64,000 nt of DNA from Sciurus carolinensis (taxonomy: Eukaryota > Chordata > Mammalia > Rodentia > Sciuridae), in contig NC_062223.1 in NCBI RefSeq assembly GCF_902686445.1, forward strand, positions 56,817,998 through 56,881,997, read 5' to 3'. The notes under the pieces were generated by a model that worked only from the letters and a program-made list of their open reading frames with translations, did not search any database and was not told the origin of the DNA. Both the position numbers and the translations under genes were made by a program. Positions 33,891-44,951 of the stretch are shown here, piece by piece (the first letter of the stretch is position 1; each line of letters begins with the position of its first letter).

Positions 33891-35545
33891 GCATCTCACC
33901 ACATCCCTAGTTGGAAGGAAGAAGGAAGCTAGGATACCTGGGTTTGCTTCGGCAAGCTCAGGGTGTGTTCTGGGATAATTTCCTTCCCTCTCTGAGCTTC
34001 AGTTTCCTCCCTTAAGTGTAAGAATACCTTCTGGGCCTCACCTGCAGGGCTGACGTGGAATGCCTCCGAGGTCCTGATGTGAGTAGATACTGATGGAGGG
34101 GGCTGGTCGGTGCAGGAGTAAGACTCTCAGGCTTTGGAATTGAATTGGTACTGGGTTAAAATCCTTCCTGTGTCTATGACTAGTGAGACCCTGTCCAAGT
34201 CCCTTAGTCAGGTGTGGTATAGACGGTGATGCCATCTCCACACACTTGATATGCAGAGCACATGCATCCTGGGGCAAATCACTTGGTTTAGGAAGATGCC
34301 TGCCTCAGGTTAGTCCCTTTTCCTGTTCTCTTTATGAGGAAGGTAACTTCTTCCTCCAGTCACATGGTAGAGGGAAAAGAAATAAAGTTGATTCTCCCAG
34401 GCTCATGCCCAACCCTTTTTAGATACTCTGTGGAGAAAGGGAAGGGAGAGAGGACATGCAGATCAGAGGGGGTATCTGGCGGGGTTGGAGGGGAGTGTTT
34501 GGCATCGCTTGGGCTTTGCTGCCCCCTCGTGGCTTTGTGAGGTAGAAAGCATTGCTCCCAATTGCAGTCCTGGAACACAGGAGAGGCCCCAGCACATTCT
34601 AATTCAGCAGTGCTAAGGGGAGATGTAGTCCAGAGTCTAATGTGCTTCCTGGCCAGTGATCATCAGCCACATTAGGGAAACACTGAGCTAGTCCAACCCC
34701 CTCATTGGACGGATAAGATAATTATGATCCTGAGTAAATGGACTTCTCTGAGGGTAGCAGCCAGGGCAGGGGCAGGTACTCAGGTTTCCAGACACCCAGC
34801 GTACTTTACACCATGCTGTCTACCTCAAGCCATCTTGCCTGGACCAAGCTCCAGAGACACCTGAACTCACCTGCCAATCAGGGTGGGAGCCATCTGCTGC
34901 TACTGTGTTGAGTGGTCCTCCAGCCTCTGGACTCCCGTGGCGATAGGGTGCTCACTATCTCATGAAGCAGCCTTTTCCCATGACTTTCAGGATATTTCTC
35001 CTTGTCTGAGGCCCAGATGCACCTCTTTACATCTTCTCCCATTGGATCTGATTCTGCTATCACCTCGCCTGCAGCTCCATCCTCTGACACCTGCAGAGAT
35101 TGTGCAAGCAGGGCAGTCAGAGCTGGGGAGGAGATTGAGCGAGGGCTTCATGGTGTCCAGTACCCCGACAGTGTGGTTGCTTTGCTTTACTTAAGAGGGA
35201 ATTGAGCCTAAGGGGGAAGTGTTAACTTGTCTAAGCTCATACATCAGACAGGGTCAGGGTTGACGGACACCGTATCCTCACTTCATGGGTTCAAGGACTA
35301 ACACCTCTGAGAACCAGTGAGTTAGTGATGAGGTCAGGGTCAAAACTTCCAATCTGTTTGTTCTCACACCAGTGCTGACCCCACCCCTGGCTTTCACAGC
35401 ATGTGGATGCCCTGGTGGACAACCTTGTTTAGTTTTTATTTTTAAAACTTCCTTCTTGTGAAGCATAACAAAAATATACAGCTCAATGATCTATGCAAAG
35501 CAAATGCACGTGTCTTCATTACCTATCTTTGTTCATTCCAGCGGT
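33891..35545. other. Intergenic DNA with weak old repeats
   Basis: MIR-like pieces near 33.96-34.03, 34.12-34.22, 34.69-34.79 and 35.18-35.27 kb, otherwise unique sequence. No gene is seen. Confidence 0.5.
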
Positions 35546-35549
35546 GATA

Positions 35550-35905
35550 ATGAAATTTCATAAATTGGGTGGATCATAAGCAACTGAAACTCATTTCTTA
35601 TAGTTCTAGAGGCTGTGAAGTCCCAGGTCAGGACACACCAGCACATTTGGTGTCTGGTGAGGACTGGTTCTCTGCTCCGTAGATGGCATCTTCTCTCTGG
35701 GTTCTTTAAGGATCGTCGGAGCAAATGAGCTCTCCGGAAACTTTTTATAGGGGCACTAATCTCATTCGTGAGGGTGACGCCCTCATGAACCTAATCACCT
35801 CTCACCTCTCAGGAGTCCCAGCTTCCAACACCATCACATTGGGATTGTGTTTCAGTCTGGGAATTTTGGTGGAACACAAACATTCTGACCATAACATCCA
35901 CTTAT
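35550..35905 (-). repeat. MaLR-type LTR remnant (MLT1/MST-like)
   Basis: Reverse-oriented match to the familiar MaLR LTR pattern: AATTGGGTGGATCATAAGCA, AGTTCTAGAGGCTGTGAAGT, GGGCACTAATCTCATTCGTG and CCTCATGAACCTAATCACCT. A solo, mutated LTR with no coding capacity. Confidence 0.65.
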
Positions 35906-36039
35906 AAAAATGTGACACCCTATTTGGGTTTGACAGCAACCAAAAGCCCTTTCTGGCCCTCTACACTGCTGCCCTTTCCCTGATGCTTTTCTTTATAGTT
36001 CTCTGACCTATGTGAAACCCACTCCTAGGTACCATTGTG

Positions 36040-36275
36040 ACTTTTAAACACAAATGCATGGAATCATGCATCTGTCATCTTTGTGTGTCTGCCTGCTTTC
36101 GCTCAGCATTAACCCAATATTCATCCACAAACATTTTCACTGCTGTATGACATTGATATATCATGATTCTGTCATTCTATTGTCAGTGGATGTTAGTATT
36201 GTTTTCAGTTTTTGTTATTGTATACATATTCCTGGTGCATACATGTCTGCTGGGTTTATAACTGGAGTAGCTTCT
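36040..36275 (-). repeat. Possible ancient L1 remnant
   Basis: CATGGAATCATGCATCTGTC, TTTCGCTCAGCATTAACCCA and CATCCACAAACATTTTC resemble the antisense of old L1M 3' sequence. It is very degenerate. Confidence 0.4.
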
Positions 36276-36284
36276 GATGACCAT

Positions 36285-36675
36285 CACAACTAAGTACCAT
36301 AAATTTGGTGACTTCACATAAACAAAAATTTTCACAATCCTGGAAGCTGGAGATCTGACCCAGAGGTCAGCAGGGCTGTGCTCTGCTTGGGGCTCTGTGC
36401 AGAATCCTCTCTTATCAATCCTTGGTGCTCCTTGGCTTGCAAGCATCAAACTCCTTCCTGTGCCTCCACCTCACATTCAATTCTTCTCTTGTATCTGTAT
36501 GCTGTCTTCTTACAAGGTCACCAGTCAAATAGGATTGAGGGCTCATCTTACTCTAATTGTGATCTCACCTTAATTATATCTGCAATGAACCCAGTTCTGA
36601 ATGATTCACATTCTGAGATGCTGGGACTTAGGACTTCAATGTCTCTTTTTGGGGGGATACAATTCAATCCCTAAG
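36285..36675 (-). repeat. Second MaLR-type LTR remnant
   Basis: AATTTGGTGACTTCACATAA, CTTCTTACAAGGTCACCAGT, GGGCTCATCTTACTCTAATT and GGGACTTAGGACTTCAATGT follow the reverse MaLR LTR pattern. Same orientation as the copy at 35.55 kb. Confidence 0.6.
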
Positions 36676-36679
36676 AACA

Positions 36680-38165
36680 AGAGGAATTGTTGAGCTGTCC
36701 TAGTAGGCCCTGAGAAAGGACTTGGGAGCAGAGAGTTGATTTGCGTTGTGATATCAGGAAGCATAACTGAGGGTGGGGCTGGGAGGAGGCAGGCCAGTGA
36801 GGTGCCTAGGTGAAAGTCTAAGGAGCATTCGCTGTCAGGGTCACGCCCTAGGTGCCTCAGTTGCCCTGTCACCGAACTAGCTCTGAGTGAAGGAGTGGGG
36901 AATCCATGATGAGGAAGGGAGAAGAGAGCCAATGGTTTCCCTAACTCCTGTGTGAAGATGGGGCTCCATGTCATTGAGATCCTCTGAAGAACCTTGAGGA
37001 ATGTCCCTCATAGTTCTTTAAGAAGGATGAGGAAGCTGGGCCCAGGTTGCTCCTGGGGCATTAATTCCCCAGCCCTTGTGGGCTGCTCTGCTCTTGTGTT
37101 TCTGTGCCTCCTGTGGAATGTTCCGGGTAGAGAAGCAGAGATGCAGGTACTGGAGGTGAACACTGTCAGTGTGCCCTGGGTGTCCCCTGCAGGTTTAGGT
37201 GGAGTGCAGATGGAAGAGTCCACAGGCCTACCACAGCCCACCCCTACCACTCTCCCCACCCCTCACACCCCTCACTCTCTGTGTGAGTCCACCTATGTCT
37301 GAGTCTTCAGGGTTACAGTCTCTAAAACAAGACTCAGATGAAAGCTAGTGGAAAAAGCTATGGTTTCCACCGCTACACCTGGATCCAAGGCCAGAATTGA
37401 TAGCCATCCTTTCCTTTCTCAATCCTGGGTTCAGTGTGGCGCCCCTCCTCAGCCAGCACATCCATTGCTTGCCTAAGGGATGACCTGGATCTTCATGCCA
37501 GAACAGGTTTACCTTGTTCTTGTTGGACGGCGGAAGCCTGCTCACAGGAAATAGATGCCAAGAGGTGTACTGGAGAGACCTCCAAGTTCCTCCAAGTCCC
37601 CCCATTCCCTATTCCCATTAGGTAGCAGCACCCTTGGTGCCTCAGAAAAACCTGAGCACCACCCCTGCCAGCCTGCTGACCCTTTCCTCCTTCTGCTGGC
37701 CTGTGGGTGTCAGCAGTTCCAAGGAATCAGATGGCAGTTGTAGGTTTAAATTCAATGGTAGAGTAGAGGGGTCGTCCTCCTGCTTACCTGGCTTTGCCAC
37801 ACACATTCCAGGGACAAGTACCTCTTATTTTACTGAGCTTTAAGCTGTAGAAATGAGAAGCAAAAACTGTCCCAGTGGATTGGTGCTGCTCTTCTCCTGG
37901 GTTGTCAGGTGCCCACGTTCCAGCTGTGGGGCACCCAGCAGTGAATAACGGTTGATGGTTAAACATTTATACTGTTTACAGGAGGGTAGTGCTCCTACAC
38001 AGAAGGTCTTTTCCAAATTGGTGGTTTTGTTGAGTCTTTAGGAGGACAATCCAACCTCCAGCTTTACAGTGGGAACCAGTGGATCCCATTGTCATGTGTC
38101 CTTTGTCACATCTGCTCCATAAAACGGGTCCTTTGGTCTCAGACATTATTCACAGTGCCAAGGTT
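36680..38165. other. Intergenic DNA
   Basis: Unique sequence; I see no gene, RNA or recognised repeat. Confidence 0.5.
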
Positions 38166-38169
38166 GGAT

Positions 38170-38789
38170 TTATCTGGGGGATGTCTATTCTATTCTCTTG
38201 AACTTTGTACCAATACCACACTGTCTTAATTGACGACCTTAGTAAGTCTTGGTATCTGAAGAAAGCCCTCTTTTGGTGCTCTTCCTTGCTAAGCCCCACC
38301 TCCTGCTTTTCCCTATATGTTTTGGAATCCTTGTGTCAATTCCATAAAAAAGTAAGTTGGATTTTTGAGTGGGATCGTATCCAATCTATAGTCTACCTTG
38401 GAAAAACTGACACCTTCACATCAAGTTTTTAAATTTATAAACAGCATTTTCCTTTGTTTTCATTACTTTCTTGCAGCGTGTTTTATAAATTTTTGTGTAG
38501 AGATCTTATACATCTTATATTGCATTTATTCCTAAGTATTTGACATTTTTGTTCTTAAACTGGTATTTTTAAAAATTTTAAACCTTTGACTACATATATT
38601 AAGTTTTTAAAACTTGTTAAGCTTATTTCTAATAATTTGTGAATTCTGTTAGATTATCTGAGTATATAGTGTTACCTGTGAATAAAGACAATCTTTACTT
38701 CTTCCTTTTCAATTCTTTTTTTTTTTTTTTTTTTTTGCTTCCCTGTATTGACTAGAATCTCTACCATGATGTTAAGTAGTAAGAGGAGG

Positions 38790-38825
<36 letters not shown>

Positions 38826-39100
38826 GCACTAGGGATTGAACAGGGGTACTTTGCCACTAAGCTACATCCCCAGGTCTTTTTTTATTTTGATGCAGGGTCT
38901 TGCTAAGTTGCTGAGGTTGACTTTGAACTTGTGATCCTCCTGCCTCAGACTTTGGAGTCTCTGAGATCACAGGCGTGCGCCACAGAGCCCAACAAGGTGG
39001 CATCTTTAGATGTCTTCTAATCTGAAAGGGACACCATTCACCATTTAACTATTAAATATGATACTTTTTATAGTTCTTGCTTTAAATATCCCTTGTAAAT
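38170..39100 (-). mobile_element. Ancient antisense L1 remnant with nested SINE
   Basis: AT-rich sequence resembling reverse old L1 ORF2 (TTGTACCAATACCACACTGT, ATTCCTAAGTATTTGACATT, ATCTCTACCATGATGTTAAG), interrupted by a T run at 38716-38737 and by a B1-ID at 38795-38993. L1-like sequence resumes after it (CATCTTTAGATGTCTTCTAA). Confidence 0.55.
38795..38993 (-). mobile_element. B1-ID dimer SINE nested in old L1
   Basis: T30 run, GGCACTAGGGATTGAACAGG, then reverse B1 ending ACAGGCGTGCGCCACAGAGC. It retains CpGs in the B1 part, a sign of limited age. Confidence 0.88.
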
Positions 39101-39309
39101 ATTTAATGCACATCGATTATAGGATCGTGGAAAAACCTGAGGCAAAGTGCCCAGCCATCATGACTAGATTACTGATCCACAGAAACTGTGAGAAAATGTT
39201 TCTAGTTTTAAGCTGGTAAATTTTGGTGCTCTTTGTTACAGGAACAATAGATAACAAATACAGAAGGGCTGTGTGATCCTCCTCTCAAAATCCAACCTAG
39301 ACAGATTAT

Positions 39310-39500
39310 AGCACTGTATAGCAGAAACAGCATGGATTTTAGAATCAAATAAACTGAGAACTCCATTTCTACTATATGGCAAGTTATTTAACATCACTCC
39401 AGGCTCCATTTTCTCCACTGTAGAGATAAAACTATCCACCTCTCCCAGGTGCTGTGATTGCATGTGATAAAAGTAAAACTTACAGTGCAATGTCTGGCAA
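39310..39500 (+). repeat. MIR-type ancient SINE remnant
   Basis: AGCATGGATTTTAGAATCAA, GGCAAGTTATTTAACATCAC and CATTTTCTCCACTGTAGAGA follow the MIR pattern. Confidence 0.6.
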
Positions 39501-40271
39501 GCTCTCTTCCTTCTCTTCTCATTAAAGTCATTTGGCCAACCATACCCTTGTATGATGGTTCCATTTTCCAAGAAACATCAGAATTTATTGTGTTGCAATG
39601 CTATAAAATATTTGACATGGAAAATCTCGGAATTCAAGTATCTATTGCTGAACCATGGTACCACCTTCCCATCACTTTTTTTTGATAAACATTAAAAATT
39701 GCCCATGCTAAACATCTGGATTCTTTATATCCCCCCTGGCTAGGTCATCATCATGCATAATGGGTTAGACATTCCAGGTCATTTAGCAGTTAAACCAGCC
39801 GAATAGGATCAATTTCACTGTGAGCCCACAGGACTTGCTTCAAAACCGGCCTTTAGAATTTTTGTTGTTGCTTTTTAAAGTGAATGTTAAGATATGATGT
39901 CATCTTCCACTCAATATGTCTGCTATGGATGACCGTTGCAATGTGAAAGAGGCCCCCCAAGGTAGCCTGTTGAGGCAGGATTTGGTGCCAGAAGGTGGGG
40001 CTGATTCTAATCCTCTCACCTTTTTCCTATAGGTCCCTTGTCAAGTCATTTTCTCTGAGCCTGTTTTTATCATTTGTAGACTGAAAGTAAGAAAATCTCC
40101 CTGAGGTCATTTTGCAAATTATTTTGGAGTATTTGGAAAACATTTACAACTAGTAGGTACTATGCATTAAAAAATCTCTCATGCTAAGGGGTAAAGTGGG
40201 AGCCAGGTGGACACCGCTCCACTGAACATGGTCCTGAAAGCAGGGTACTGACATCCCCAGGAGTGTTAGAA
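39501..40271. other. Intergenic DNA
   Basis: Unique sequence with a weak MIR-like piece near 40.02-40.09 kb. No gene is seen. Confidence 0.5.
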
Positions 40272-41048
40272 ATTGAAAATCTGAGATATCATCTCACCCC
40301 GGGTAGAATGGCTATAATCCAAAGGACAAAAAATAACAAATGCTGGCAAGGAGGTGAAAAAAAGGAAACTCTTCTACATACTGTTGGGTAGAAATGTAAA
40401 TTAGTGCAGCTACTATGGAAAACAGTAAGGAGGTTCCTTAAAAATAGACTACCATGTGATCCACCAATTCCACTAATGGAAATGTACATCTGAAGGAAAT
40501 GAAATCAGTAAACCAAAGAGATACCTGCATGCCCCATTCCACAGCACCCTTCACAATAGCTAAGATACGGAGTCAACAAATGAATGGATAAGGAACCTGA
40601 GATGGAGAGCCCTTGAGCCATAAAGAAGGAGAGCCAGGAGGACACTATGTTAAGTGAATCAGGATAGGCACAGAAAGACAAATACTGCATGTTTTCACTT
40701 ATATGTAAAGATAAAAATGTTGATCTCAGAGTTGAAGAGAATAGACTAGTAATTACTAGGGGGCTGGGAAGAGCATCAGGGAGGAGGGACAGAGGGAAGT
40801 CAGATAACAATTACCATAACATGTTTAGATAGAGATAGATGTGTTCTACAACACAGCAGAATGACTAGTTTATAATTTAATATGTATTTTAAAGAACTGG
40901 AATAGAGTTTGAAGGTTCCCAGTGCAAAAGAATGGTAAAGGTTTAAAGAGACAGAAATGCTCATCATCCCGATTTCATCATACACATTGTATACATGGAG
41001 CAAATTATCACACTGTATAAACATGTACAATTAAAAATTTTTGAATTA
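40272..41048 (+). mobile_element. Older L1 3' end, sense
   Basis: Degenerate L1 ORF2 C terminus and 3'UTR (ATCTCACCCCGGGTAGAATG, GGCTATAATCCAAAGGACAA, CATGTTTTCACTTATATGTA), ending in an A-rich tail. More diverged from the L1 copies at 15-28 kb than those are from each other. Confidence 0.75.
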
Positions 41049-41086
41049 AAAAAAAAACTAAAGGAAAGAAAAAAAAAGTAATTGGG

Positions 41087-41168
41087 GGACTGGGGATATA
41101 GTTCAGTTGATAGAGTGAATGCCTAGCATGCACAAGGCCCTGGGTTCAATCCCCAGCACCACACACAC
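41087..41168 (+). mobile_element. ID SINE
   Basis: GGACTGGGGATATAGTTCAG start, GGGTTCAATCCCCAGCACCA, then a CA-rich and A-rich tail. Confidence 0.88.
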
Positions 41169-41189
41169 ACAGAAAAAAAGAAATTGAGG

Positions 41190-41265
41190 ATCTTGAGGAT
41201 GCCCCTGGACCTACTGAATCAGCACCCATATTTCTACAAGATCCTCCTTATTCTTAAGAACTGAC
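41190..41265 (+). repeat. Possible MER5-type hAT transposon fragment
   Basis: GGACCTACTGAATCAGCACC followed by CAAGATCCTCCTTATTCTTA resembles the interior of MER5A. Short and degenerate. Confidence 0.4.
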
Positions 41266-41512
41266 AGGATTTGAACTTTGCATTTCTAACACATGCCACG
41301 TGAGTTGGGGTAACTTCAATGAGAAATTGAAAAGAGACGGTACACTGATAACATCCTGGCAACGATGGGTTTGCAAATAAATGTTTTGGATTTTCCCTGT
41401 ATTTGCTGCCTCCAAAGAAATCGATTTACTTTTGGCATGAAGTTGAACTCCAAAGAGATCTTGCTCTAGCACAGATGAGCCAAACCACTAATCTGAATAA
41501 ATAAGCATCAAT

Positions 41513-41518
41513 TTTATT
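41513..41518 (-). terminator. NAV2: NAV2 distal polyadenylation signal AATAAA
   Basis: AATAAA on the minus strand (TTTATT on +), the last of a pair before the repeat-rich intergenic DNA begins. A second copy sits 43 nt upstream at 41556-41561, so cleavage may be heterogeneous. Confidence 0.6.
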
Positions 41519-41555
41519 GAATCATGAATAATTTAAGACTGGTACAATCATCAGT

Positions 41556-41561
41556 TTTATT
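41556..41561 (-). terminator. NAV2: NAV2 alternative polyadenylation signal AATAAA
   Basis: AATAAA on the minus strand, 43 nt upstream of the distal copy. Either could define the main mRNA end. Confidence 0.5.
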
Positions 41562-42055
41562 CTCTATGACGTGGGGCATGATCTCCAGCAGATCATTGGC
41601 AAATCCAAAAACCTCATGACAAATGAAAATTAAATAGGGAGGGGGGGAAGGAGAAGGGAAGGGAGGGTGGAAACATACCGTACACAAAATACTCAATTCC
41701 TAGTTTTCTCTTTAAAAATGGCTAGAAAAAATTCATCAAAATGCAGCACTTTAATCAATTATTTACAATTTCTATGTTACAATGAAAAAATGTACATCTT
41801 ATAGAACATATTTCATAATCTGCTCCACTGGAAACAATTAGATCAAAACAGCAAACCTTCTGTTGAATATCCACAAAGTTGGATTATTTTTTTCCTTTTG
41901 AAATAGATTTCACCACAATCAAATTTGAATACACAGAATTTTGAAGTTTAAGCATTAAACAATAAAATTAAAAATGTCCCCAAGATACAACAAGAGTCTA
42001 GGCAAGTCTTGTTCCTTGTCCCACCCCACCCCATCCCCAACCTTAAATTAAAAGG

Positions 42056-42061
42056 TTTATT
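42056..42061 (-). terminator. NAV2: Possible proximal NAV2 poly(A) signal
   Basis: A further minus-strand AATAAA (TTTATT on +) about 2.77 kb past the stop, which would give a 3'UTR shorter by about 0.5 kb. Use is not shown by the sequence. Confidence 0.3.
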
Positions 42062-43005
42062 CCCATCTCATTTATGGCCTGTATAATTCTTGGCAGTTTG
42101 GGAAGAAAACTTTTGGCTTCCATTGGTAACTCAACATAAATGTTGCATAGAATTTCATACATTTCAAAATTAGCCTAACTGTAGAAAAAGGCAAAATGGA
42201 AGCATTTCAGACAGAGCCCTAAACGAGTACAAAGTCACTTTGTCAAAGGTGAGTGACACTGACATAAAAATATGACCAAAATAAGAAATGTGCATACTAT
42301 TAGACAACCCTGCTTCCCGCAATGTTAGGAAGGACACTGAGTTGTGAATCACACAAGGGTTCGCTATGTGGAATCACTGCTCACTCATCAGGCAGAACCA
42401 GGCACAGAGGTCTTGGTTTTGAGCCTGGACCCAGTGGAAGGGAAGTCTGGGATGAGGGAGAAAAAGAGAAAAGAGGGTGTCATTGAAGAAAACATGTTTC
42501 AAACAGTATTGGCAGGTGTCTACTCACAGGGTGACTGGGAAAACTGCCCATGAGAAGGTCAAGTTAACCTCCTCCCCAAATTCACAGTATGAGAGTATAA
42601 GGTCAATGCTGGGAGATAAATTGTCTGAGAAGGGTCACCCTTCAGGCTTACCAAAAGGCTCAGAGTTTGACCCTTGGACACAGGCTAAGTATATGGACTC
42701 AAAGTTTTACTCAAAACAAAAACAAGAATATTAACACCCAGATGGCTAAGGAAGACCGAGCAGAAAAGAATCTGAGTTTACTGAGCCTGAAGCAGGGACA
42801 GCGTTGAAAGGTTTTTCTGTTCACCAGTTAGTGGGGCACATTCCTTTCAAAGAGGAAGAAAGTGGTGTCATTCCAAATGATGTGAGCAGTTTCGGGTCAA
42901 GAAATGAATGAACAAACCTTCAGAAAGAGAAATGTAAAAGATGGAATAAAAACCCTGATCATCAACAAGGATGCCCTCACTGAGGCCTGATAAAGAGTTT
43001 CTTCA

Positions 43006-43085
43006 AACAAACAAAACAGAAAAAAAAAAAAAAAACAAAAAAAAAACCCAACCAACCAAACAAACAAACCAACAAAAAAACAACT
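43006..43085. repeat. A-rich low-complexity tract in NAV2 3'UTR
   Basis: A run of A stretches with CAAA/CCAA units. In the NAV2 transcript it reads as a U-rich tract, a possible site for ELAV-type proteins; that role is inference. Confidence 0.8.
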
Positions 43086-43439
43086 GAAAGAAATACCACA
43101 CACACATAAAGAAAATCCCAGCGTGCTGAAGAGGTGGCAGACAGGGCTTTCCCTTAGGGTGTGTGTCAGCAAGAGGGTGTGACCTGGTGGGAGCTCCTGC
43201 CTTTTCCTGCGGGAGCCAGAGCACCATCCAGCCAGAATGTCAGCTGGAGACTGACAAGAACTTAAAACATAGATGATTTTTTTTTTCCTTTTCTTTTTCT
43301 CATGGTCAAGCATCCACACAAATGAGTCTTTTGGATGAGAGAGGTCGCAGCAACTTGAGTTCTCCTAATGAACACATGACTTTTTAGCCCTGTTTGCTTT
43401 TATGCGGAAAACAAAACAAACAAAAACCCCAGGCAGGCA

Positions 43440-43880
43440 CAACACTCACGTGAATGAACTCGGTTAGTACAAACCCAGTAAGGCATCGCTTTGGGAAGGG
43501 CAGCACCGAGAGGTCAGGCACGGCTCCGCCCGGCGGAGGGCAGGGCTGGGCTCCGGGGAGGCAGCGGCCGCCGCCCTGACTGAGCTGCACCACGTTGGTT
43601 CTGAGGAAAGTGCAAGTCTTCTGTGAGGTGACCTCCCCACCCCAGCTGCGCTGGGGCTGGGTGCTCGAGGCGTCGAAGTGCGTCTTCAACCCTCAGAGAC
43701 GAAAAGGGAAGGCAAGGTCTGCGGCTCGCCCGCACGAGGAGGACCGGTCCCCGTCCATCTTCAAGGACGCAGTACCGCCAGCTGCAGCAGGAGGAGGCGA
43801 GCGCGTGGAACCGTGAAGATGGACAACTGAAAACCCAAACCCAGCGGGACCAACCAAAACTCCACCCCCGCGGCTTGTCC
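43440..43880. promoter_or_regulatory. CpG-dense patch inside NAV2 terminal exon
   Basis: By eye about 40 CpGs fall in roughly 440 bp, with a NotI-like GCGGCCGC and a GC-rich inverted repeat (CTCCGCC / GGCGGAG near 43525). The surrounding 3'UTR is AT-rich and CpG-poor. It meets the look of a small CpG island. Function is unknown. Confidence 0.5.
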
Positions 43881-44825
43881 CGTCACCAAAGGATTGATTC
43901 TGACCCAGAGGGGGGAGGGGAATCTTCAAAAGGAATGAGTGGCAAAGGGAGAAATTTATCCTCATTTTAGAGGGGTTGCCAGTTCTCCAAAATAGAGCAA
44001 TTCTCACGTATACACAGTGTTTGCAGGAAAACAAAACAAAACAAAACGACCAACCTGATTCATTTAGATACAGTAAAGGAAAGAGACACACGTGGTTCTG
44101 CGTGCACAACCACACCTGCTGGTTCTCATTCGTACTCCCTCACGCACTCGCATGGACAATGTGGGGGCAGATGGACCCAAAGTGGGGGGCTGAATTGGAA
44201 CAGGCAAAATACCTCTCAGGGAAGGAGAGCACCATTTAAAAACAGAAAAGCACGTGTTTTCTCCTAAGGGTTTTAAGGGTGACCATAGCAAGTGCCCTAG
44301 TTAGCACCAGTTAGTTCTTCCGTGGCATGGCCAGCTGGATGGGAGGGCAGGTGGGTATGTCTGTGGCGCAGGCAGCGAGGCCCAGTCTGGAGGGCCTGTG
44401 CTGAGGAGAAGCCGTGCTATCTACATTTCCAACTTTGTTCAAGTCTCTTCTGTCTCTGGGCAGCTCGCAGCAGGATGCTGTTTGGTTTCTGAGCTTCCAG
44501 TGGGTTCTTTTGAAAACTTTTCATTTCAATGGTGACGATCCTTTCCCGAGAAGCATCTTCAGTGTCTTAGGGAGGTCACAGCAACAAGGCAAAACAAGAA
44601 TTAGAGTAGATAGAAGGTAGTGCAGATCTCACTGTGGAAGGAAGTGGTCCCCGGGTGGCTGGCCCAGGATGCTTGCACCCAGGTAGAGGCTGAGTCGAAG
44701 GGTCTCAGTATTTCTGCAGCTTGCAGCTGCGGCCGGGGGCTGGCTCAGGAAGTTGTCTTCAGGATGATGTGGAGGATGCAGGAGGATGGGGCAAGGAAGA
44801 GGGCAGGCTCCAGGCTGGGCCCCTG

Positions 44826-44951
44826 TCACAGAGTGGACTCTAAGGACGAGTCCAGGATGTCGTCATGATGGCTGTTGCTGTTGGAGTCGCTGTCATAGCT
44901 CTGCGGACTGGAGTAGTTGGCTGCCTCCTGCAGCCTCATCAGCATGTTCAT
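44826..44951 (-). CDS. NAV2: NAV2 last coding segment and stop
   Basis: Acceptor CTCCCCAG directly before ATG AAC ATG. It encodes 41 residues: MNMLMRLQEAANYSSPQS, a Ser/Asp/Asn-rich stretch, HHDDILDSSLESTL, then TGA. The exon continues into the long 3'UTR. The acidic-serine tail matches the NAV2 C terminus. Confidence 0.94.
   Translation of the reverse strand: MNMLMRLQEAANYSSPQSYDSDSNSNSHHDDILDSSLESTL

Larger units (their letters stand above)
41495..44825 (-). other. NAV2: NAV2 3' untranslated region
   Basis: About 3.3 kb from the TGA stop to the poly(A) signals near 41.5 kb, all in the terminal exon. No L1 or SINE copy is recognised inside it, unlike flanking DNA. It holds a CpG-dense patch at 43.44-43.88 kb and an A-rich + strand tract at 43006-43085, a U-rich tract in the RNA. 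The exact 3' end is inferred from poly(A) signals. Confidence 0.75.

Noticed and set aside
43693..44115. A 140-codon minus-strand open frame in the NAV2 3'UTR
   Set aside because: It lies after the NAV2 stop codon and its translation looks like untranslated GC-rich and AT-rich sequence joined by chance.
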